Positions 12,150 to 23,100 of a stretch of 64,000 nt of DNA are shown in pieces. The position numbers and the translations under genes are program-made. This DNA comes from Cocos nucifera (Eukaryota > Streptophyta > Magnoliopsida > Arecales > Arecaceae). The DNA is taken from the NCBI GenBank assembly GCA_006176705.1, contig QRFJ01000057.1, positions 3,216,178 to 3,280,177 on the forward strand. Reading direction: 5' to 3'. Position 1 is the stretch's first letter. The number at the start of each line of letters is the position of its first letter. Under the pieces are notes generated by a model. That model was not told where the DNA came from. It worked only from the letters and a program-made list of their open reading frames with translations, and searched no databases.

Positions 12150-12515
12150 AGAAGGTTTACGGTCTTTCCTAAACAAGCGCGGTCGTACTGCGTCTACCAT
12201 CGTGACCACGGCCACGACGCTGAGAAATGCATCCGGCTGCGAGATGAAATTGAGGAGCTCGTCAGGAAGGAGCGGCTGGAGAAAGTCGGCCCTCCTGGGT
12301 CGACCGCCTCACAGCGTCATCAACGTTATCCCGGGGAGGAGCTTGGTACATCGGCGGTTCGTCGGCTCCTAGCGACAAAGCCAAGAGCTTGCTCCAAATC
12401 GAGGAGGCCAGCATGGGATAGAGGAGGACGTCTGGATGGAACTTATTGCCCGAGGGAGGGAGCTCCAAGGAACAATGCCCCGACGACCCCTCAAATGGGG
12501 ATGTGCTGCCCGTAA
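12150..12515 (+). pseudogene. gag C-terminal relic with HRDHGHD motif
   Basis: The open frame reads RRFTVFPKQARSYCVYHRDHGHDAEKC, IRLRDEIEELVRKERL and onward to a TAA at 12513-12515. The Y-C-x-Y-H-x-D-H-G-H-D-x-x-x-C block followed by LRDEIEELVR is the conserved metal-binding-like C-terminal gag motif of Tat-type Ty3/gypsy elements. The same motif occurs at 59830-59874 in the other element. The rest of gag and all of pol are missing, so it is a fossil fragment kept within a non-autonomous element. Confidence 0.8.
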
Positions 12516-12659
12516 CTTTCCTTCGGTAAAATTCTTTCCTTCCAATAATTTTATTCCCTGGCGCAGAAACTGTGGTAACAGGGGATGGAGCAGTCAAATA
12601 GTTACCGTATTGGGAACTGGCGGGGGACCTCGTGCTAACGGGGGCAGGTCGGAAGCCTT

Positions 12660-14064
12660 AGAAGCTCGACTGCAAGAGATGAGATCTCCCCCGAGGAAAG
12701 CTCGGCTACAGGAGATAAGATCTCTCCCGAGCGCGCACTTCGACCTCGGCCGCAGGAGATAAGATCTTCCCTGAGCGCGTACTTCGACCTCGGCCGCAGG
12801 AGATAAGATCTCCTCCGCGGAAAGCTCGGCTGCAGGAGATAAGATCTCCCCCGAGCGCGCACTTCGACCTCGGCTGCAGGAGATAAGATCTCTCCCGAGG
12901 AAAGCTCGGCTGCAGGAGAATAAGATCTCCCCCGAGGAAAGCTCGCCGTAGGAGATAAGATCTCCCTCGAGCGCGCACTTCGGCCGCAGGAGATAAGATC
13001 TCCCCCGAGCGCGCACTTCGACCTCGGCCGCAGGAGATAAGATCTCCCCCGAGGAAAGCTCGACTGCAGGAGATAAGATCTCCCCGAGGGAAGCTCGGCC
13101 GCAGGAGATAAGATCTCCCCCGAGCGCGCACTTCGACCTCGACCGCAGGAGATAAGATCTCCCCCGAGGGAAGCCCGGCCGCAGGAGATAAGATCTCCCC
13201 CGAGGGAAGCACTTCGACCTCGGCCATAGGAGATAAGATCTCCTCCGAGGGAAGCTCGGCCGCAGGAGATAAGATCTCCCCGAGCGCGCACTTCGACCTC
13301 GCCGCAGGAGATAAGATCTCCCCGAGGGAAGCACTTCGACCTCGGCCGCAGGAGATAAGATCTTCCCCGAGGGAAGCTCGGCCGCAGGAGATAAGATCTC
13401 TCCCGAGCGCGTACTTCGACCTCGGCTGCAGGAGATAAGATCTCCCCCAAGGAAGGCTCGGCTGCAGGAGATAAGATCTCCCCCGAGCGCGCACCTCGGC
13501 CGCAGGAGATAAGATCTCCCCAGAGGGAAGCTCGACCGCAGGAGATAAGATCTCCTCCGAGCGCGCACTTCGACCTCGACCGCAGGAGATAAGATCTCCC
13601 CTGAGGGAAGCACTTCGACCTCGGTCGCAGGAGATAAGATCTCCCCCAAGCACGGGAAGCTCGGCCGCAGGAGATAAGATCTCCCCCGAGGGAAGCTCGG
13701 CCGCAGGAGATAAGATCTCCCCCGAGCGCGCACTTCGACCTCGGCCGCAGGAGATAAGATCTCCCCCGAGCGCGCACTTCGACCTCGGCCGCAGGAGATA
13801 AGATCTCCCCCGAGGGAAGCTCGGCCGCAGGAGATAAGATCTCCCCCGAGCGCGGGAAGCTCGGCCGCAGGAGATAAGACCTCCCCCGAGCGCGCACTTC
13901 GACCTCGGCTGCTCGAGATAAGATCTCCCCCGAGGAAGGCTCGGCCAGAGATAAGATCTCTCCCGAGCGATCGTGGACAACTTCGGCTATGGATCAGATC
14001 TCCTTCGAGGGACTGGGCCAACTTTGGTAGTAGGAGATGAGATCTCCCCCGAGCGCCCGCATCA
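12660..14064. repeat. Minisatellite, about 34 units of 36 or 44 bp
   Basis: The core GGAGATAAGATCTCC recurs about 34 times by manual count. Two spacer types alternate: a short one with CGAGGGAAGCTCGGCCGCA (about 36-bp period) and a longer one with GAGCGCGCACTTCGACCTCGG (about 44-bp period). The core is self-complementary (GGAGAT-AAG-ATCTCC), so every unit can form a small hairpin. The minus strand is open in all three frames over most of the array (420-475 codons each), because the unit lacks stops in that direction; I do not call these genes. Tandem arrays near the 3' end of the interior are known in Tat-lineage elements. Confidence 0.92.
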
Positions 14065-14383
14065 ACCTCGGCCAGAGCGCCTGAGTAACCTCGGATAGAG
14101 GTAAGGCCCGCGACGACCTCGATCAGAGAGCTTCAACATCGACCTCGGCTAGAGAAGGCTATCATGTCAACCTCGGTTGGGAAGCTTCAATATCGACCTT
14201 GGCTAGAGAAAGCAACCGTGTCAACCCCGGCTGGAAATGGGATCTTCGTCCGGCTTCAACCTCGATATCAACTTCAGCTGGAGGCGAGATCCCCCCGAGC
14301 TTCGACCTAGACCAGCACAGAGCTCGGAGGAAGACTCCGGCAGTCGCCTTTCCTGCACTCCATTCCTTCGATTTTCGAACTCA
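14065..14383 (+). other. Degenerate repeat tail between minisatellite and PPT
   Basis: Short units around GACCTCGGCTAGAGA recur irregularly and appear to be decayed relatives of the minisatellite spacer. No coding signal. Confidence 0.5.
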
Positions 14384-14399
14384 GGAGTGGGGGGGCTAG
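14384..14399 (+). other. Polypurine tract
   Basis: GGAGTGGGGGGGCTAG lies directly before the 3' LTR, the expected site of plus-strand priming. It shares GAGTGGGGGG with the tracts at 52308-52320 and 63230-63245. Confidence 0.8.
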
Positions 14400-15467
14400 T
14401 GTTGGGGATAAATCCCGCTTCCGCCGAAGTCTAGCTCGACGCTCAGCCTAATGCAACCTGTAGCCGCAGAAGAGCTTCGACAGACAGGTCTCAGCCGAAC
14501 TCCTACAGCCGGCCGAACTACTTACCGCCCGAGCTCCTTGGACTCCAAGCAGCCGGGCTTCCGCCAAGCCCCCGGCAGCCGAGCTTATTCCAAACCGTTC
14601 AACCACCGAGCTTCTTCGGACTCCCAGCATCAGGACCGAACCGCTCCAGCCGGCCGAACTGCTTAGCGGCCGAGCTCCCCGAACTCCTAGCATCCGAGCT
14701 TCTACGGACGCGTTCAGACGGCCGAACTGCTTAGCGGCCGAGCTTCTACGGATCCGTTCAGATGGCCGAACTGCTCAGCGGCCGAGCTCCTCGAACTCCT
14801 CAGCTGACGAGCCTCAGCCGAAGTCCAACATCCGGCCGAACTCTTCAACGGCCGAGCTTCGGATTCCCAGCTGCCGGACTCCTCAGCGGACGAGCCTTAG
14901 CTGCATACCTCCGCCTATGGGAGCCGAACTCCCTCCAAGCCCGAGCTCCTCCGAAATGGGCACACGACGAAGGCCAACCCTTCATCCGCCGCAAGCTCTG
15001 CAGCATCACCATCGGTCCACCAAGTGATAGCGACTCGCTATGAGGCGGCGATGGCTGTCACCATCCCGTGAGACTGGCTCCGCCGAACCTCGAGCGGCCC
15101 GCCAGCATACGGCTGCAGCTGTCACCATCAACCCGCCGCACACGGCACCTTCCCGTGAGACTGGCTCCGCCGAACCTCGAGCGGCCTGCCAGCACGCGGC
15201 TGCAGCTGTCACCATCAAGCTCCGCTATAAAAAGGACCCCTCCAGATACGCTAACTCTAATCTCTCTGATTTCTAAGCTCTCCTCTCCTTCTCTAAGCTC
15301 CGGAACTCATTCCGAGCACTCCATTCCTGTTGGCCAGAGCTGACTTGAGCGTCGGAGGATCCTGCCGGAGCCACCCCCCACCGGCTCCGGACGGGACTTT
15401 GTTTTGCAGGTCCCGACGGCGACCTCAGCGGCCTCCACTCCAGCGACGACTAGTTTCTGCACCAACA
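14400..15467 (+). repeat. 3' LTR of the non-autonomous element
   Basis: It is 1,068 bp, collinear with the 5' LTR and with the same TG...CA ends, and it carries the TATA box at 15226-15233. Differences by eye are scattered substitutions, many of them transitions, plus a few short indels. Confidence 0.93.
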
Positions 15468-15472
15468 GAAAG
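15468..15472. repeat. Target site duplication GAAAG (right copy)
   Basis: Identical to 9611-9615 directly left of the 5' LTR. A 5-bp duplication is standard for Ty3/gypsy integration and shows that both element ends belong to one insertion. Confidence 0.85.
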
Positions 15473-18400
15473 CAAATAAAAGCTTGTGTTTCTTGTTCAT
15501 AGAGTTGGTTCTGGACATGGATAATGAGTTAGCTGATATGAGAAAATGTCTATTAGTTCACATGTTAGCCCATCATTGGCAAGCTTACCTTTGTTAAACA
15601 TGTAAAGCTTCAAGTCTAATGTCAGACATGCTGCCAGCAAAAGAATCTAAGTCGACAAATATTAGATCCATTCTATTAACAAAAGTATAAGCAAAATAAG
15701 AATGAGAAGCCACCATTTGCTTATCTTTTAGTTAGTAGCATGTCTGAAAGTCAGGTTTGAAGTTATATTGATTGGAAAACGGGCAAGCACAAACAAGAAG
15801 CTGAATTCTATCAATTTTAGGTCATGTTCACGAATCCTACTTTCTCATTGGTCCACAGCCAACCTGAATACCCAATTCTTTCAAACAAGAACTTAGTTAA
15901 ATCACTGCTCATTGTCTATTCGTCTATTTTGATAACCAGTTCCCTTTAACTGACCTTCAATCTATGTACCAGACCCCCCTCCGTAGTATTGTCATCACTT
16001 GTTTATATTGCATTTGTCCAGACAAATTGATGAATTCCTTGATTATCTTCTAATATCATAAGTCCTAACATTTGTTTAAAGCGCTTATTCAGATTCAACC
16101 TATATTCATTTTTCAATAAACCCACTTTGACATGCTAATCTCTAGTGCACTTTTATGCTCATGGGGCCTACTAACTGGCCAACATTTTGATCCATATAAT
16201 TACCACATGTCAAAACTGTTTTTGAAGTCACTAATTAGTCTCTGTCTTACAAGAAATTTTCATAATACTTCCGAAATACATTCTCTGATGCTCACAGGCC
16301 CTACTTACTGTCCAATATCTGGTCCATTTTGTTCACTTGCCTTTTATCTTAAGATTTTATATTTAGTTTTTTAAATATAAGACAGTGGCACAAGACTTCC
16401 TTAAGCAGATGAAGTTCTTGTGACAATTCATGGCTTTGTATTTCTTCTTGATTTTCTATAGATGCTTCTAGTGTTTCTTCATAATTTCTTTTCATTTTAT
16501 CGGTTTTGGATCTATCAATGACATGTGGTCATTGACTAGAACTTGTCTGCCCCTGTTGTCTATTCCACTTCTTTTGGCTATCTATGTCAAGCAAGTGCCT
16601 TCATGGTTCAAATCTTCTTACTCCTTTTCATAGTATTGATTAATATATTGATAAGAATCATATTGATATCTCACATGCTGGCAGGATTCGACTTTGTATT
16701 TGTTTTACAGTCTTCTGTGAACCAAATCCATCAGAATCTTTCAAGATCCCAAAAGACATTGTATACTATGGTAATAAGTGATCTATCATTTGTTTAGTTT
16801 TGTAATTTACAGTGTAGATTTGTTAATTCAATAGGCTCTCATATTTTCACCACTATTATCTGCTAATTAATAATGTTCCCGTTTTATATCATCACTTCCT
16901 ACAGTTGCTAACGATGACACACTACTGGATATTGGATTTCCTTTCTCAATATTATTCTCTATTAAATGTTAATAATACAGTTCAAATAAGAACTGATGAG
17001 ATATTAAAGAACTTATTTTTCCAGCGTCTGATCTTTGATCATTCATAATGTGCTATTCAGTTGTCCTTTTTAATTAATTTTTTTCTGTCACAGATAACAC
17101 TGAAGTTCTTCGAATGATATAGCCTTGATAACAGGTAATGGAATGCCCTGAAATGGTTCATTCCACATGCTATTTAAACATAGATGAGTATTTTACATCA
17201 AATGAAAGCATCTTCCTGATTCTACTTGCTGTTGCTGACATGCCTTTCAAAATGAGATACAGAAATGAGGAATAAATATTATAATTGAAGAAGATGGCTC
17301 TCTTTTAGATAAATTCCTTCTAACAGTTTGTATACACATATCGGTGCATTATGATCCTCATAATAAACCTCTTATGCTTTAATTGGACTAGTCGAAAAAG
17401 ATCAGCAAGTTTTGAGTATCTTATTTAGTTTTAATAAGCATTATCTAATTGTTCTTGCCTTGGAAAACTGTTATTGGGGTAGGCTGCTTATTGGTTCTTA
17501 TTGGTTCATTTTGTTTTGCTCTCCGTTGTCCTACTCGTGGTAGTTTTCAAAGAATTGAAATTTAATTGGGCATTTTACTTATATTGGTCATCGTCACCTA
17601 ATGAAATTTTTCTTTGGTCGATGGGAATTGATGGTACTAAATTTCTGGTGCTCGGTTAATGTCATCTTTGCACTTCTTCCTTTACACTGCAAATTAACTT
17701 CCACGACACTACTGAGATGCATAATGTCTAATTTCTAAATGCTGTGAAGCTGGTGCAAATATGAATGGTATTAGCAAAACAGTAAATTGTAGATCATAAT
17801 GTCATAATATCTTAGGGACCGGGATTTGATTCAAATGTCCGTCTTGAAATGGAAATTTGAGAAATAGTGAATCAGTGAGTCTGCTAATGGTGATCAAATT
17901 TTATCTTTATCATACTTTCATCTTTTATCTATGTTAGACTCCGACCGCTTACCCCTTTTTTAAAATTTCTCTCTCCTTTTGTTGTAGTGCTGATGTTTTT
18001 TTATTAGATTTATTTCGATTAAGGAGTATTGGTCTTTGGGACACAGCATAGTACAACAACTATTGGCAGGGGACCTTTTTTTAAATTTTTTAATTGGCCG
18101 GGCACTTTAATATCATAATCAAGTCACATGCATGGCACTTGCTATTTTTTAGGATATCATACTGCCATTGTCTTTTATAAGGTTTTGCTTTCTCCTTTAA
18201 TTATCAGTTTCATGGCTGTAAATTGATGAACATTCCACGCCACTCTACCGCAACGATGATCACATTGGCAGTCTCCACGTGGTTATAACGCAAGAAAGTG
18301 CAAGATAGACAAAAGAAAGTGCGCAGATTTTCTATTTGACGCCTATGGATGAAAGTTGAAGTCGGCAGGTCTGGATGTTGAATTTTATATTGCACGAAAA

Positions 18401-20066
18401 TTTGGATATCTTTTAGTGGTATATTGAAAGAAGTTATCAAGTACTGGAAAGATTAGCTGCTGGTAATAGAATCCGAGAAAACTGCCAGGAAATCTAAAAA
18501 TGCTTGCACGTTTTATTCCCATGAAACTGCAACCATGCCTTCCGCAACGTGTGTTTCAACAACTTTCTTCAATAAAATGTTTGCCGCTGTATAAATAAAA
18601 GTGCGCAATGTACCCCTTTCCTCGAAAAGTTCAGCAATTAGGAAGGTCTGCTTACTTTCTCTATCCGGGATTGCAAAAAAGTGAGGATATATTGAGAAAA
18701 GTTAGGCAGCCAGCGGATACTGACAAGCCTTCTGCATATATTATCTTCAAAATGCTCAAATCTGTACATTTTTTACTTTTCAATTTTATGGACGTTTAAA
18801 TTTTGAAATGCTAGAATTTCTGGCGTCTTAATTCATGACTCCTACACTCCAGGAATCAAAGAAATCGGAAGAGGTCTCGAAATAGAGTGGGAATTGTAAG
18901 ATGGGGAATAAAAATCATGAGTCCCATTCCAATGTTTGGGCACGAAACTTCCAATGTTTGGGGGCAAAACGGATGAATGCATAAAAAATAGCATTTCAAT
19001 TTCAATATTTAATTGAACTATTTATGTATTAGAACATAATCAATTTTTTATTATTTTAAAATATTGTTAACTAAGTAATAGAAGTATCTTATAAAAATGA
19101 TTGCTATAATTTTTTTCAGAATTTTATTTTTACTTTTTATTTATTTAATTGTTAAGTTTTATGTCAAATTAATATGATTTATATTTTGTTATACTTTTAA
19201 TTCTTAGTTTTTAATTTTTAATTGACATATTTTATTTTAAGTATTTATTTTAGTTATGTTTTAATTCTTACTTTGATATATTACTCAATACTATTTGATA
19301 ATCATAATTTAATTTGTATTATATTTCTTGAAAATCCATTGCACCAAATTTGTTTGCTGGTTTACAATATATAGTAAATTTTGAGGTAACAATTGATATA
19401 GTATTATATTGCATACTACTAATGTAAATTATAATATTATATTTGAAAAATATAATATTTATTTAAAATTATATCAAATAAATCATTTGGGAGTAGCCAT
19501 TCCTCTTGTGTAAAAGCAGAAATGTCATTCCTTCAAAAATGAAAGAATTATGATTTCAAAGAAATATAATCCTACTTTTTATTACCATAACAAATATAGC
19601 AATCAGGCCAAAGTTGTAATCTCCTTTTCATTTCAATGCTCCATTCAGTGAACCAAAGGTAGTGTTAGCTTTTATGTTTTGTATAGTTCTGTGATAAATC
19701 TGAATTTTTTTCTTTTTGTTTTCCAAATTGATTCAGTTAAATATTTTTTTTGAGTATTTAAATAAAGCCCCAAAGATATAATTTGCATTTCATAAAACCA
19801 AAAAATATTCGATTTTGATCTGATTGAGATTATTTGCGAAAGAGATTGAAAAAAAATATGTGGGTGAAGGGGAATGACTATTAATTGAAATAAAATTATT
19901 TGAAATATTTAGGTTAGAATTATTCAAAGCCTTCTATGGTCATATGCTCACGATGTGGTGACCGTAAGCAAGTGGGGTCAGGAAGAGGAAGGTCCGCCGG
20001 TTCCGTCGCGGGGAGGCCAGCAGCCGCGAACGTGCCATTCGTGCACCTCAACTCCAACTCCGAGTT
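15473..20066. other. AT-rich intergenic region, no gene seen
   Basis: 4.6 kb without a recognisable coding exon; the open frames are at most ~85 codons and resemble nothing I know. The stretch 18,960-19,900 is particularly AT-rich. The last ~150 bases rise in GC and form the proximal promoter of the pyrophosphatase gene. Confidence 0.5.
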
Positions 20067-20074
20067 TATATAAA
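20067..20074 (+). promoter_or_regulatory. TATA box of the pyrophosphatase gene
   Basis: TATATAAA in CGAGTTTATATAAAGG, at the end of a GC-rich stretch and about 30-35 bases before the pyrimidine-rich leader. Position fits transcription starting near 20,100. Confidence 0.7.
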
Positions 20075-20099
20075 GGAAAGACCAGGGGGCCGATTCCAC

Positions 20100-20168
20100 C
20101 AAATAAATCGGAGAACAGAGCACTCCCCTTCTCCTCCTCTCCCTCGACTCAGATTTCCCTCATTAAAG
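20100..20168 (+). other. Non-coding first exon (5'UTR) of the pyrophosphatase gene
   Basis: The leader contains TCTCCTCCTCTCCCTCGACTC and ends CATTAAAG/GTATAG, a good donor. The matching acceptor is GCTGTTAG at 21102, four bases before the ATG, giving a leader intron of about 934 bp. Long 5'UTR introns often raise expression of plant housekeeping genes. The transcription start is inferred from the TATA box. Confidence 0.65.
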
Positions 20169-20460
20169 GTATAGATCTTTTCTTTCCCCTTTCTATAATT
20201 TTTCTCGGATCAATCCATCAATCCTTTGCTTACCGTTGCAACTTTTTGTTTGAGATCAAGGTCTTGAACTTTTTTTCCTTTTTTTTTTTTTTGGGTACAT
20301 TTTGATGTTGCTTCTAGATTCTTGGAGCTCGAAGATTAATAGTTTCTCTCATTTTTTTTTCTTTTTTTGTTTCTTATTTGAAAGATCCAGATTTCTTGCT
20401 GCAATATTGTTCTATAAATCTTCTAAAAGTTAAGCATTTCTCCAAGAGTTAGTTTAGTTT

Positions 20461-20485
20461 ATTATTATTATTATTATTATTATTA
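20461..20485. repeat. (ATT)n microsatellite in the leader intron
   Basis: About eight ATT units followed by a few ACT units, inside the 5'UTR intron of the pyrophosphatase gene. Confidence 0.8.
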
Positions 20486-21106
20486 CTACTACTACTTATC
20501 CTCCTCAGGATTTTTATTCTGAAAATACATAGGAAGCTTTAGAACTCTATTTGTAGTTTAATTTTTTGGTTGAAGGAATTTTTTTTGATTTACTTGAATT
20601 TAGTGCAGATGCCTAGGATTAGTTGTGCAGATTGTAAAATTATTGGATCTCCTCTTTTTCTGGTGCGATAATACATACGATTATTGCATCAGATCTTTGA
20701 CGTGTGTTTTTTTGTTGTTCCATACCATTTGCAAATATGAAAAAAAGATCTTATGCTGTAGGATTCATATTTTGTATGAACTCCATTATGTACCTTTTAA
20801 TGTAGTAATAGTAGATTCACCTATTACTTTAGTGAGCCTGCAATTGAGATGCAAACTATTAAGTTTTCTCCTAGGATGGTGGCTGAAAAAGAAAATTGAA
20901 ATATCTTCTAGTGTACTATTCCATTTGTGGTTTTTATTGGTACTTTCCAATCCAACTTTAGTTGATTTAGCTGCTACCATTGATAGACAAATATAAATGC
21001 TATGATTCTCTGATTACAATCATGTGTTTGTTGTTTGGTTGTTGGTTCTACATCTCTTGCACATCCACTCTTTAATTTTCCCTTAATCTATCTCGCTGTT
21101 AGAAAT

Positions 21107-22600
21107 ATGAGTGAAGAAAATGGGAGCCCTGCTGCTGAGAAGCGCCCCGTTCCACTGTTGAATGAAAGGATTCTCTCATCCTTGTCAAGGAGATCAGTCG
21201 CCGCACATCCTTGGCATGATCTTGAAATAGGTACTCACCTCAACATATTCTTGCTTACCTGCCATTTGATTTCAATGGCATCTGATCAGCCAACAGCAGC
21301 TAAGTGACCACATGGTTTGCATGCAGGTCCTGGGGCTCCTTCTGTTTTCAATGTGGTAAGTGTTTTTTATAAGCTTTTTATGAGCCAGATATTTGGAGAC
21401 CTGAACGTTGCAGCATTGTGGCATAGACCATTTTTAATTTCATGCTCTGAGAAAAGTTTCTTGGAACAAAAATACCACCATTTCTAGTTAATAATGTTCC
21501 AAATTCTAAGTCACTAAAAACTAGAGTTTGATGAAGCTTGATGATTAAATTTTAAATGCATGGTGTGACATTACAAACATGTGTTGGTTTCACTGCTCTT
21601 CTAAATCAGTTGTCTGAAAGCAAGTGAACGCTTCATGATTCTTTATTCCTGTTCATCTGGTATAGGTTGTGGAGATAACAAAAGGAAGTAAAGTTAAATA
21701 TGAACTTGACAAGAAGACAGGACTGATTAAGGTGTGTAAATGCTGCATTTGCATCGTTTAATTTTCATGAGATCAGCAAGGCATGATAAAAGTGGTTCTT
21801 TCTTGCTGATGGAATATCTATGAATCATTAGAATTTTCTAATCGTATACTTCATTATTATGCTTTACATGTCATTCATCATTCTTTGTTTCTTTCCCCTG
21901 ATGATGATCTTACAACTTTTGACATTGCCCCCAGGTTGATAGGGTCTTGTATTCATCAGTGGTTTATCCTCATAATTATGGTTTTGTTCCTCGAACACTT
22001 TGCGAAGACAATGATCCAATAGATGTTTTGGTCCTCATGCAGGTGACCCAATAACTTCTAATCTGTACGACTTGATGACTTGCTTTTGTGGAGCATAAGA
22101 TAAATACATGGTTTTAATGCCTTGATTGTTTTACATTCCTCACCTCCTGTATCCTATGCAACGAACAGCATCTTCTTCTCTGATGCACCTCAAGATGATT
22201 CTAACAATAAGCGGATCTTTAAGCAGAAGGTCAAAAGTACTAATAAGTTTCCCTTCCAATACTTTGAACAGGAACCAGTCCTTCCTGGTTGCTTTCTTCG
22301 AGCCAGGGCCATTGGACTGATGCCCATGATTGACCAAGTATTATTTCATAACATGAAGTTTTTTTATTAATTTATTAATTTATTTATTTTCCTACTTTGA
22401 GGACCATGCTTTTTGGTTTTGTTAAACAGGGAGAGAAAGATGATAAAATCATTGCAGTGTGTGCTGATGATCCTGAGTACCGCCACTACAATGACATCTC
22501 AGAGCTCTCTCCTCATCGTCTTGCTGAAATAAAGCGTTTCTTTGAAGATTGTATCCTGTTTTACTTTCTGCTTAAAGCTTTCATGTTGCTCAACTTATGA

Positions 22601-22658
<58 letters not shown>

Positions 22659-23100
22659 TCGATGGCAATAATGCTGGGGGCACCGCTGTGCTGTAGCCTA
22701 GTTGCTCTATGAGGATACAATAAATGTACAAATCATCAACAGAATCCTTGACCAAGTTCAGACAAAAAGAATGAGAACAAAGAGGTTGCTGTCAATGAGT
22801 TCTTGCCTGCAAATACTGCTGTTGAGGCCATCCAGCACTCCATGTAAGTTGGTTTCAACTATTGCATGTATGTGATTTCTGAAACATAAACATACATACT
22901 TGTCACGAATATTAATGTGCTGGAACTACATATCGGTCATAATGCAACACATTATATATGCTGGTGTTTTGTGATTGTCATCATTCACAAAATATCTATG
23001 TATGTGTTTTTGCAATATACCTCTGCTGATTATACTCTTTGATGGGTATGGTTGCAGGGATCTCTATGCTCAGTACATCATGCAGACCCTAAGGCGGTAG
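21107..23100 (+). CDS. PPA: Soluble inorganic pyrophosphatase (family I)
   Basis: It hydrolyses pyrophosphate to two phosphates in a Mg-dependent reaction, pulling biosynthetic reactions forward. Coding exons: 21107-21230, 21327-21355, 21666-21731, 21935-22042, 22272-22337, 22430-22550, 22762-22843 and 23058-23100. All have GT/AG boundaries and add to 212 residues plus stop, the usual length for plant cytosolic enzymes. Residues include RRSVAAHPWHDLEIG, VVEITKGSKVKYELDKKTG, the family signature DNDPIDV with metal-binding Asp98, Asp100 and Asp103, and PGCFLRARAIGLMPMIDQ. Also present are GEKDDKIIAVCADDPEY and the C-terminal DLYAQYIMQTLRR. There is no transit peptide, so it is the cytosolic/nuclear type. 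An (AT)27 microsatellite sits in the intron before exon 7. The gene appears complete and functional. Confidence 0.97.
22603..22657. repeat. (AT)27 microsatellite in a pyrophosphatase intron
   Basis: A 55-bp uninterrupted AT run between exons 6 and 7, 52 bases after the exon 6 donor. It is likely to vary in length between individuals. Confidence 0.95.

Larger units (their letters stand above)
9616..15467 (+). mobile_element. Non-autonomous LTR retrotransposon (LARD-like, Tat-related Ty3/gypsy), nearly intact ends
   Basis: Two long direct repeats, 9616-10699 and 14400-15467, both begin TGTTGGGGATAAATCC and end ACCAACA. They are flanked by the 5-bp target duplication GAAAG (9611-9615 and 15468-15472). 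A primer binding site follows the first and a polypurine tract precedes the second, in the plus orientation. The 3.7-kb interior has no protease, reverse transcriptase, RNase H or integrase. It holds a broken gag start, a degenerate array, one gag relic with the HRDHGHD motif, and a long minisatellite. It must have been mobilised by proteins of a related full element. PBS, PPT and gag motif match the Tat-type element at 51439-62198. LTR similarity is high by eye, so insertion is fairly recent. Confidence 0.93.

Noticed and set aside
12594..14021. Three overlapping minus-strand ORFs of 420-475 codons (GRSYLLRPSF-type repeats)
   Set aside because: They arise because the minisatellite unit lacks stops on the minus strand in every frame. 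There is no single favoured frame, no start context and no family similarity.
12660..14064. CRISPR-like array of repeats and spacers
   Set aside because: The spacers fall into two related types rather than being unique, unit lengths shift, and the array lies inside a plant LTR element. CRISPR is prokaryotic.
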